This document shows, piece by piece, positions 45,457 to 57,300 of a stretch of 64,000 bases of DNA. Source of the stretch: Membranipora membranacea (Eukaryota > Bryozoa > Gymnolaemata > Cheilostomatida > Membraniporidae); the NCBI GenBank assembly GCA_914767715.1, contig OU612072.1, positions 9,052,001 to 9,116,000 on the forward strand, written 5' to 3'. Both the position numbers and the translations under genes were made by a program. The notes under the pieces were generated by a model. It saw only the letters and a program-made list of their open reading frames with translations. It was not told the DNA's origin and did not search any database. How positions within the stretch are numbered: the stretch's first letter is position 1; each line of letters opens with the position of its first letter.

Positions 45457-48400
45457 ATGTTGAAGCAAATTTTGAGCTTGGTACTGCTGGGACTTCTTGT
45501 TCAGGCAGCCCCTGATACAAAGAAAGAGGTAAGCAATTCTATATTTACACTTCAGACTCAAAGACTCAACTCCCTATGTGGTTCTTAATTGGATTATTGC
45601 CCGAGTTAAGTTTAGTTCAGCTTGTTAAGTTTAGCGAGCTATCATTGAACAGGAGAACATATCTATGATACATGTCAATGAGTGTCAACCACCCGGTAGA
45701 ACTAATCTGTGACCAACTGGCTCTCTGCAATCTTATCACAGAGTACACATGCTGGCATTTGACCTTTGACCATTGACCTGACCTCTGTTCTCTTCTTCTC
45801 TTATGATACAAATTTTAAATATAATAAAGTTCTCTACCACCAAACCCGAGTGATCGCCATCTGAGATTCACATTTCTAGGTTAGTAGGATTTGTTTTGAT
45901 CATCAAATATCTAAATAGTTGAAACTCAGAAAATTCATATTTGAAGAATTCAAGGGATAAATATACCGAATAAAGCAAGCTGAATTATTGGTTGAGATTA
46001 TATGCATCCTGACCATTATTTTTTGTATTGATGATTCTTCAGTGACCAAAGCATGTGTGATTTGTACGTATAGTAATCAGGGCCATAGAGTAACAAAATG
46101 GTAGGGGACACAAAAGTCAGAGCAAGTCTGAATCATCACCGGGAGTTGTGCTGTAATCTCCTCCCCAAACGACTTGAGGCATATAATTAGTACAAGTAAT
46201 TCCAAGTGAGTCTGACATAGATTATTTAATTACAACGTTTTAAGGCCACTGTGTTCAACTTTCTAGGGGAGGCCTCTCTGTCTTCCCTTAAACTACGGGC
46301 CTAATTATCTTTAGATTTTCTTTAACAGGTTCACAAGGATTGCCTGCTGCGTTTGACACCAGGTCCTTGTTTGGCGTTTTTCCCAAGTTGGGCGTACCAG
46401 GAGAGTAGAGGATGCAGACAGTTTGTATATGGTGGTTGTGGGGGAAACAACAACAGATTTACGTGAGTTTGTTATGTACCAAATCACTAGCTATCACCGT
46501 GGGGCATCGTTTTGGGCCAACATAATTGGAGAATTGTAAATTAAACTTATCCTATTGAATCGCATGAAATATTTCCCTCTACCAAACGCTTGTCCAAGTT
46601 TAAAGCATCCATGAATTAAAGCTTAAAATATTCAAAGGAACTGCTGCTGCTAATACACTCTTCAAAAATAGGCTCAGAACAGCTAAATCGGATAACTAGG
46701 ACTGAATTTACAACTAAAGTAAAGCCTCGCTGTCACTCGCAGGAGAAATCTTGTAAGCATTCAGTTATGTGATACATCTCAAATGCAAACGGTCAATAGG
46801 CATGATTATCTCATTAAATCTAGTCCGGTCATCGCTAGGTGTGCAACCTCGGTACTGGTATTAGAGGATACATGAATATTTGAGTCTTATTAATGATTTG
46901 GCTGTAAATTATCATTCTAAGTACACTGATGTAAAATTAGGTGTAGGGATATTTGTTCTGAAATGCGAGCATTTTTCCTTTGGCGAGGACATTAGCGACA
47001 GAAGATACTAATGCCCTCATATCCGGCATATATCCCACACAAATTTGCATTGTAATTGAGTTTATGATGACTCATATTGTGCTGTTGTTGTCTCATAGGG
47101 CTCTTCTCACCTACCCATTATAAATCAACCAAAAGAAAATGCAGTTTCCATCCAGGTTGATCATTTTTGTGTGCATCCACGAATCCCCAGCCCCCCCTCA
47201 ATCCAATCTGAAAGCGAACTAGATCAACCTATGATCGCTTATCATTGTGAAACAGAAAACAATAAATGACCCTTGGGTGTCAAAGTATGACAAAACAATG
47301 CAGTAGTTTGCTCACCTCGGTTTGGCAATATTCCAATGTCGTCTCAAAAACTGACATTTATACAAAATGTTTCAAAATTATTTTCCTGGCCATGCTCTTA
47401 CAGAATAAGCTTAATTATCAACACACAAAACACACAGGTAATATATAAGTCCTGAATCTTCAAAATAAAGAGTTGCGACATTCACGGTGGTATGGATGTA
47501 GGGCTTGGCTTGGGCTCTTGCAGAGCCAACCTTACTCTAAAGAGGATAACTATCTCCACATTTATAAATCGGCTGTAGCCTATTTGTTTTTACCACTTAA
47601 ACGTTTGTATGCATAGTACCCTGTAATAACCACATAGCAACCGCAAACTGATTGCACTCTAGGCCTGTAGTGGTAGAGAGGTAGACTGTTCCTAGCCCCT
47701 TGTTCATGTTATCCGAATGAAATATATCCTGGCAATCTTTATGTACAATATTAATATAACCAGGTATTTATAAGACCTTTCGAATATGTTTTAAAGACTT
47801 TTTGTTTATTTTTCTGTTCTAGGAGTAAAGAAGAATGTGAAAAGAAGTGCATGCCAGGTATGGTTTGAGAAAGTAGATCGCTAAGATGTTTTTATAATTA
47901 CTATCCAATGGCACCGGTTAGGTATGAAAAACGGACCTAAACTAGACAACGCATAAAATCAGTCAGCCAGTCAGTAACTGTGAGATCAATAGATCAATCA
48001 ATCAACCAATCAACTGAGCGAATTACAACAGTGACTTTTTCTATTTTCATGCCATTGCATCGCTTCGTCTTTGGCAAAACCTGTCTTTAATTGTATTTTC
48101 ATTTCTGATCTATCATCATTATTCATTTCAGATTATTCTTCTTGGTAGTGAGCTGGTACTGTGCTTGCAATGTATCGCCTATATTTTCTTCTCTATTTGA
48201 GATAAAATGCCTTTCTCACTAGTATATCATCTGACTTGTATAAATTTGGGTTTTTTCCTTCTAAATTAATTTCCTGCCCGCACTTTGATATCCCATAACA
48301 GCTCCTGTCAATGGTTCTTGACTGTCTCTTCTCCGTGAGTGCTAACTGATGTTTTCTGCATAAGTTTGTGTACACTGCTCTCTAACCTCAGATCTCTGAC

Positions 48401-49874
48401 CTCTGACCCGCGACCTCAATATCTGTGTCTGCAACTTTTGCTGTATAGAGACTTTTCCATATTTGCCTTTGTATAATTGGCTCTCAAGGCTCAATCCAGG
48501 GAAGCTTTTTTGTAGGTTTAGTTTAGGGCTACCTCTTTATAAATATGCAGGATATATGAACAACAACATTGTGCACACAGACAAAAGAACCTTCCTGTTT
48601 TGTATAGCTTTATACAGCCAACCACCAACCAACCACTGCGGCTCCAGCCTAGTAGCACTATGCTTCACGCAACCTAGTCGTCACTATACAAACTTTTCCT
48701 AAACACGCAACCTGGTGCAGTCATCGCCTCCATAGACGGACAGCCATATTATTAAACTATGTGTACTTCTGAATACCATCTTCTCTAATTGCTGTTAGGT
48801 GTAGCAGCTGATATCTGCTCTCTACCACTTGTACAAGGACCATGTGAGGCATTGGGATACCCTTGGGGATTCGACAATCAACTAAACAGCTGCAGGCAGT
48901 TTGCTTACGGAGGCTGCCAAGGAAATGCCAACCGTTTCAGGTAACAAATGTGTTAAATTAGAATCCTTGTAGGTTCATACAGATAATCATATATAATGAA
49001 GCAGCTGGAATCAGTTGAATCTATTTTAGTCACCAGTCTCTAAGTATTTTTGCTGCTGCAATGCTTACTGTTGCCCAAGAATGATGTTTTGTACATCTCC
49101 TCTTCTTGGTTTATAGTCTTGCCGTCGATGAGAATTTTTCCATGGATAATTTTCTAAATAACATACAAGTTATTGAGCAGTGTCCCACATAAACAAGCTG
49201 AAGTTTGTCAGAAACTTCTGGCTTAGCATCCTTATGGCAAGAGTGATTTATGAGTCAGTGTCACATTGATTAGGTTTGAGATCAGCTCAGAAATCAATTT
49301 TAAGAGCTATTTCTTATCTGCGCAAATGGGTATCGTTATCACACCAGCTACAAGACTAATATAAAACTGTTTCTTGACAACTCACAAGAATAACAGGGGG
49401 AGATAAACCTGCTAGTCCCTATCTTCTTGGGAAGAAATTGTAAAATGGTATCTCAATCAATTCTCCCATCACAAAACGATATCACTTTTTATCTTTTTTT
49501 CCCAAACTTTTGCTGTAATTTCTTTGGCACATTATGGGAAACATCCGTTCTCGATGACATTGTAAGCCAAATAAAATAGCGTATTTAGTAAACAAAATTC
49601 TGGGAGGAATTTTCATTCCGGCAAGCATAGATCCTTGAAATTTTACAGTAAATTATGTTATGTTATGGATATAATTAGGAGGTTCAAAAAGGCCAAGAAG
49701 ATATTCAAAGCTTTCCATAGTAATTTGAAATCCTTCTATTATATTCCTTGACATCCTACCTTATGAATCTTCCATCTTCGTGTTCCTCAACTTAACTTAA
49801 CTATATTTATTGTATTTTATATTTGTAGCTCCAAAGAGGAATGCACAAAAGCATGTTTGTCGGAAAGACCATAA
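45457..49874 (+). CDS. Secreted double Kunitz-type inhibitor
   Basis: Five exons: 45457-45528, 46329-46462, 47823-47857, 48799-48940 and 49829-49874. They give 142 residues, in phase throughout. A signal peptide of about 18 residues is followed by two Kunitz/BPTI domains at roughly 28-79 and 87-138. Each has all six cysteines with eight residues between Cys1 and Cys2. Signature segments are CRQFVYGGCGGN and CRQFAYGGCQGN. The reactive-site P1 residue after Cys2 is Leu in domain 1 and Glu in domain 2, instead of Lys or Arg, so trypsin is not the predicted target: domain 1 suggests chymotrypsin or elastase-like enzymes, and domain 2 is unclear. Both domains are interrupted by a phase-2 intron at the same place, just after NRF. 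AATAAA at 49956-49961 lies about 80 bases after the stop. Confidence 0.92.
46078..46312. mobile_element. CAGGGCCGTAG-ended element, copy 2
   Basis: It begins CAGGGCCATAG and ends CTACGGGCCT. The interior aligns with copy 1 over its length, including GTCTGACATAGATTATT. It lies in intron 1 of the Kunitz gene, ending 17 bases before the next exon. Confidence 0.6.
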
Positions 49875-51360
49875 TTGAAGGTCACAAACTCGAATGTCCA
49901 GTCAAGACAATGTACTTTGCTGTTATTTTGTTTTGTTTTCATGGGTATTGTAAACAATAAATTTATAATTTGACTAAGCTAGTCTAGAGATAATTGGTTT
50001 GTTGTGAGGCAGATCAGGAAAGTTAAACATTTATACTTCAAATTTCATTATTTGAATTGAGATTAAACTTTAGCATTTATTTATGAGTTTTCTTAAAGGT
50101 GATATTGATGTTTGGTGTTTCTTTGATATGTCAAATCTCAGTGTACGGTGATCGAAGACTCAACTAATAGGCTTATGCAACTGAAATATCTTTCCTGTTT
50201 AGGCTCGGAAACCGGTTGTAGATCAACTGACGGTTTGACCTTTAGGCTTTTTAGTATTAAATACGTCTGTTCTAACTGACAAATGTTTGGAAGTGCATTG
50301 CCATTATCAACTCAAACTTATAAGGCAGCTCTGAGTGCAAAATTTTGTTGAATGTAAAACCGAAAGCTTAAACAAGCCACAAAAATCAGTGAGTGAGACA
50401 GGGAGCAACAGCAGCATTGTGTGAAGACAAAAGCAAGGATCCTATAGCTTTTATGCTCAGGTTAACCACACTCACTAGGGTATAGCGATTTTGACACCCT
50501 TCATATTTACATGTTCTGTGTGCAATGTGTCACTTTACCAATCTATTTTTAGTTTCATGATTTTCATTCCAGCTCTTCTTCTGTTGTCAAGCATTTTTGG
50601 TCAAGCTTTTTACTACAAACTACTCCATTTCAAAGATTTCTCGAATTTTTTCTGTAGAGGGTTATAAAATAAATTTTATCTTATCTAAGACATCGTAAAT
50701 ATAGGCCTGAGAGCTTTATTTAAAATACACTGAGGGCTAGAAGAGGATAGAATATATGCAGGTGATCCCTGTGAGTTTGGGTTAAAAAGGACGGCTAGCA
50801 ACAAAGCAGTCCATTTACCATAGCACTCAGAAGACAAGTATACTCTTTTCAAGGTCACATGGCAAGTCAGTCTCTGTCATAATAAGGTCAAGATAGAATG
50901 ATTGTAAATCCGTAGCAAAATGAACAGAGAAGACAGCCCCAGAATAGTGTACCAGAGCACGACAACATACTTTATGCTAGAATTACTCTACTATCAACAT
51001 CTGAAGAAAATTACCCAACATTTGTGTGGCTTACATTTGATTGAGATCAAATTTCAAGATATTTTATATGACTTGTGATGAATTCATCAAATGCTGTTTA
51101 CTTTATAAGTTTCTAAAAAAACTTAGTATGAAAAAGCGAATGGGTGTGCAATAAATCTGGTGATATCTAACATAATTTATTATTTCAAGCTTTCAGAAGA
51201 ATATATGTGCGTTACAATTCTTTCATTTGTATGATTGGTAAGCAAATAATGGAACTAATAGGTAGTATTGTAAATAAGATTCATGGCTCTTGGAAAATCA
51301 CAATGGATAGGGAGGCCGCATGACATCACGTTATGATTATGCAACCAGTAGGGTTCATTT
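49875..51360. other. Intergenic, convergent 3' ends
   Basis: It lies between the Kunitz gene (plus) and the membrane-protein gene (minus). Apart from the Kunitz poly(A) signal, nothing was recognised in about 1.5 kb. Confidence 0.45.
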
Positions 51361-54300
51361 CTATGAATATTTGGCAATATCTTTTCTCGTTCCATAATAA
51401 GCTGTCCCCTCATCAAAATATGCTCCTTCATATTTAGGTCTCGATGATGCAATATTACCAGGAACTGGCATACCTGCGGCTTCTCTCACATCTGATACCT
51501 TCTTCCCAAAACCAAACACTTGTTTGAGATGCATTTCTTCATCCCTTCCACCTGTTCCCGCACTCCTCTTTTTCTTTCCTGTCCTCTCCTTCTTTAAACC
51601 ACTTTCGCCAATACCTCTATGCGCTTCATGAGCAGCCACAGCGGGAAGTATAGGACCAAACTTAGTGTTGTAAATGTCGTAAACATTCTTCTGGTAATAT
51701 TCTTCCTCGGCTACGTTTAATGGATGAATTTGTTGGACAGAAGGGTGATTTCTGACTTCTTTAGTTGCCTTCTCAACTTTCCTTCCTTTACTTTTCTTTT
51801 TCTGCAGACTTTGTTGTCTCTTATGCTCAGGCTTGCACCACAATATTCCCTGGTGATATATGTAGAAGTTCCCAAGACCGCAGACCTATACCAATAGAAA
51901 AGGGATTGGTGACTAAATGAGGTTGAATTGGACTAGAATGTCCCAAGAGCTCAAACTGAAGGAAATTGCTACAAAAAAAATTACTTAACCTCTAATGAAG
52001 ATTTTCACAATGAAAACAATCTTTCGAATAAAGTTCTTTCAAACCTCTGAGAAGATTATCACTTGGAAAGTGTTATTGGTGATCATATCCCTATACTATC
52101 ACTGAGTATGTATCTAGTCAGGTTTTGTTTTCATTTCCTCTGCTTTTGCCGGTCATCTTTACCGCCTGAAACTAGGGCTGGAACAGGTTCCACAAATCCG
52201 AACCGGGTCGGATTTTTGATTATTGGCAATCTTTCAGGACTGGGCCAGGTATGAGTTTATGTGAAACAGCAATGCCAAACTTAGTGTTTGCTGATCTCTT
52301 GTAAAACTATCCATACCCAACAAAGAATAAAGAAAGCACTGCTGTGCAAACAGAGAGTCATACTAAGTTCAAGCCATGACCGCAAAATCAGAGCACCAGA
52401 CTTAAGAAACCATGAATAGTAGTCAATACCAAATCCAACTAGCTGCGGCCCTACTATCATTATGCTAGAGCATCAATTTGCTACCTGTCTCCACACAAAG
52501 CTGTTCCCAAATTCATGCAGGTGTGCTCTCCGCCTAATGCTCTAAACTTTATGTGACTTGACTGCAAACTTTGCCTCATAGCCTAGCTCTACACACTGTG
52601 AATTCTAGCTTTTTTCAAGGCATCCTTTCACCAGATCATTTAATTTAGTCAATTTTCTCGTATGGGTGAATGAGAGATTTTCTTCCCAAGCACAACATCG
52701 ATATCAAGCAAGACAAAAAAGTCAATCTCTTAGATATGATCACAATATGATATAGTATGCTGGTCCACTTGCTTTGTTGGGCTGTTCATCGATTGGAGAC
52801 TCCTCACTTACCCTTTCAACAAAAAATCCCTCTTCACGGTTTGCTTCGAGAAAACAAATTCGCTTCCCAGCCAATGACAATATGCACAGTTGTCACAGCA
52901 CCATTCAGCACTCCCGCTGCAGGGCCGTATATTAAAAAAACAAGGTAGGGGAGGCAAAGTCTGAGGTGAGTCCAAAGCATCACCTTGAATACAGTGCACC
53001 AATGTGTTGCATATCCTGGGAAATTCCATGCTACTGAAACAATCACGAAATGTCAGAGGCCACAAAATCAGTATCTGGATGACAGGACTCACTCACCAAT
53101 AAAAGGGATATTACGATGACTGTGACTATAATCCCAAATGAGGACGCCTCTACATTTGTTTCTGCAGTCACCCTTTCTTCTGTTTCCGAATCTGGCACAG
53201 CGTCTTGAACTTCAATTGTTGGTTTATCTGTAAGGAGCAAGTTAAAGTTACAATCTGCAATAGTAGATGCAGTCAATGCATTGAATGGCTTGAATAAGAT
53301 TTTAGCGATTAAAAATCAGGATCTACAAAATGTAAGAAAAACCAACACTACATAACTATTGATCTATCAATCAATTTGTTTTTCAAGGCTCAATCGAAAA
53401 CTACCACCATACCTTTCTGAACCAAATAATACTTCTGTTGGAAATGGTAGACTGTAGATGGAAAGTTGTATATAAACAGAGTCACCTTGTAAGCTACAAA
53501 CTCCGAGAATGTCTCTCCATCTTTAAGCGGCAGAGATAATGTGCTAAAACAAACCGGCATGAATCTATGATTTATATGATGGCAATGCAGTCAAGATCAA
53601 ATTTTGCAGACAAAAAGGTACAAAGCTGTTAGACCTATTTTTGCAAATGATAACTTTAAATATAATTTAAAACAATATTACCATCTTCAACGATCAGTCT
53701 GTATATTATAGGACCTAAGCATGTCAGAAACATGCTCTCTATCTAATTTGCCCTAGCAGAGCCAATAGTGAAACCTATTACTATCTACAAACCTACTTTT
53801 TTGGCTGATACAATATACTATGTCTAGGTACTATTTGCTGAAATATATGTGCAATAGGTAAATGCAACAGTAATGAATCTTGTCTGAACAGGTTTGAAGG
53901 TGTGATTGAGTTTACGATAATTTATTCATTTCATTCAGTTCAGAATGTGGGACTGAGTGAGGGGACACTTGACAACCAATTTCAAGGAATTATCTTCCCT
54001 GTTACTCCTTGGTTTGCATTATATAGTTAAATACAGCACACTACATATCTTAGTATATTGTAGGGCGAGTAGTGTACCAATATTGTAGACACTTTTTAGC
54101 TTGCACACACCTTGTTAATCAAATGTTCATTAATTATTAAGAAAACATTAGTACACAGATTACTCAATACGGATCGAAAGCTGATCTGTTCTATTTCTGT
54201 CAAACAATCGATATTATAACAAATATCTTCCATCATGTCTATATAATTATTTTCGTTTATCGCTAAAATCTATATGATAGATTCATGATAATGAAAAATA

Positions 54301-57300
54301 AGAACAGATACTTGTGAAATGCACGTAGCTGACTTGCTTAATTGCTGAGGGGTATACGTTGTTGATGCTGCCTTTACATCAGTGTGAACATACCACAAAT
54401 TTGTGTCATTTTTGCAGCTACAACTTCGTCCATAAAATTGATACGCGCCAATGATTCCATCAATTGTCATAGCAAAATGACATATATGCCAGCCTGTTCC
54501 TCGAAATGCCTTATTCATTGTCACGTTGGCAGTGAATGATGTTTCGTCATGAATGATAAACTGGAAATCTGTCACATACCGCACTGTAAAAATGATTATT
54601 AAAGTACATTTTAAAATTATCTGTTCTCTATCAAAATATTAAAAAACATATACCTAAATTTTTATTCATTTTGTATGTATTATTGATGAGAGGGGCTATA
54701 CAATAAATGCTATTGATCATTGTAATCCACAAAGTCGTAAGAAATGTTTATGTTGTCAATTCATGTTTAGGCCTTGATTACAAGATATCAAGTTATATTT
54801 GGATGTGAATAACAATACATCATAAAATGGTACCGTTGACCACATTCAATCATACTAATACTTCTTCGAAAAGCATCACACATAGCAAAGTTTGAAAATC
54901 TAGAAGTCAGTGAAATGGGCCAGTCGATGTGTAGTTGCATTGCTTTACACCCTTGAGAATTAAAATATTTGCAAAAGTCGACCTTTATCATTTTTATTAT
55001 GTTTTGAATACCAAATGTTGAGTCGAGCAATCATTAGATCACCCTCTCTACTAGCTATGTTGACCAAAAAAATATGTTAGCCACCATTATTTGGTTAGTG
55101 ACATTGCATTCCCATTCTTCGGTGCTTCACCAACAAACAACTGTTTAAATCATCTAACGATTCACATTCTTAACTTTGCGTGTACTGCCAATGATTGTTT
55201 AGCTCAGGTTACAGGGATGAAGAGGAGAATGAGACCTTCCAAGCGTTTTATTTTTCAGATTATTATTATGCGGACCGTTTACTGATCGTTTAGTTGGGCC
55301 TCGACCACACCATTAGCCGATTGAATTGAATGCGCATAACTTGGCCCCGTCCAAACTTGGCCACGTCCAAACTTTGCCCGAGCAAAATATGACCAGAATA
55401 AAACTTGGCCTGAGCCGAACTTGGCCCAAGCCAAACAAGGCACGAGGCTTACCCGACCACAGCCTAACAAGGCCCCATTTCAGTATGCCTTCCCTATACA
55501 GATTGCACTTCTTAACCTGATTGTGCGGAGTCTGTATCTGATTTCTCACTAACCTCACACTCTTCATGGTTTAGCATGTAATTCAGATGTGTTACTTAGG
55601 ATTTTTGGGATAACTGTTGGAAGGAAGGAAAACTCAGAGGAAGGACAAAGACAAAGGAGCAAACTATAATCCCCCATACAATAACTAATAACACTTAAAC
55701 ATTACCTGATAGAAATAGGTCCTAACCAACATAACCGCCCCCTAAAACTCTGTATCCCTAGGAAGTATTTTCAAGTCAAAGGGCGATGCTTAGAAATTGG
55801 AATAACTGCCACGAACTTGTATATTACAGATGTGCCCTTAGAGGGATACTATCAACATTTGATCGAAGACCTTGCATGGAAATCTCTGATCGATTGAAAG
55901 TGAATTAATCCACTAAGCACGAGTACCATCACAAGGAATTTGGTGTGAGGACCTGAGGCCTATTTCATTGATAAGAGACGGGAACATGTTAGATTCTGAC
56001 ACTAAATTGACTCTTATGGCACATAATGTAGTGTCGATGTTGATGGTATAGCGCTAAATTTTTCTACGCTTCAAGAAAAAAATTGTTTACTATTTCCTTT
56101 GGTAATCATAAGACCTAATTTACAAAACTAATATTTACCTGGTACAATATTGTTCTTTCTTCCAATTGTTGTGTAGTAGTTATCTGACACTGCGATTACC
56201 GAGAGATCATAACGCTCATTTAGCAGAAACCCGTGTGTAAGTAAATCAAACCAATATGCTGAAAAAATACAGATCAGGATTAGAATGCATTTGTTTATTA
56301 TTTCAGAACACAAAGCTACATGTCCAACTAGGCCAGATAACTTATCTTACATTCTCTGGTCCAATGAACACTGGCAAATTAGCATACTTAACAACAAAGT
56401 CAAAATCAAAATATAATCAAAACCATATCATCCAAATCCAGCTATCTCTTCTTTACTGTTTGGTGAATATTCCAGTTTATGGGCTTTTATTTGTGTTCAT
56501 GGCTGACAACACATGAGAAATAGAGAACATACCAACCACCAGATGCATACAGCCATCCACAAGAGAAGATATAAAATGACATAGACAAAATCTTTGCAGA
56601 AAACTTCAAGCATGGACCAAAACTCCTCTGTGATAAAATATCAGGCCTCTTGAACCATGCAGCTCCCACAAGAGAGTTCCTCAGAGAGCTGAAATGCAGT
56701 GTGCTGATACCCCTACAGAAGTATGGGAAGACAAAGGGCCCTCCAACCAATCTCCGCCCAACGTCCTACTGTCTATGTTGAGAAAGGTACCCGCAATCTG
56801 TCTGATAAGAAGAGTAGGAGACAGAATAGCCTACTGATCTAGGAGAGTAACAACGGAGCAGTTGCTCTCAATAAAACCACTGGCCAAAATAGCTGCCACC
56901 ACACCCAATTAAAAGATGAACCTGCTGCTCATTGATATGAGCAAGGCCTCTGATAGTATTGAGAGAGGGAGGGTGTTAGGACCTGAAGACCATACTAGAA
57001 GAAGATGAGCTGTACCTCATAAAACTACTGATGGAAGGTGTGAGCCTAGCAGTAAGAGTACGAAATATAACAGAGAGATTGCCTCTCACCCATCTTTTGA
57101 CGCTCCATCTGGCCAAGGTTCTCTCTGAGGACAGCATCAAAGATGACCGCACAAAAGAGAAACCATCGCAAGCTAGCACCACACCTCTGAGACCACTGTT
57201 GAAGCAAAATCCAAAGAACTGGCACTATGAAAACCCTGCAGTATACAGATGCATCTGCTGGCTTGGATCAAACTGTAAACACAGTACAGAGGATGTGGTG

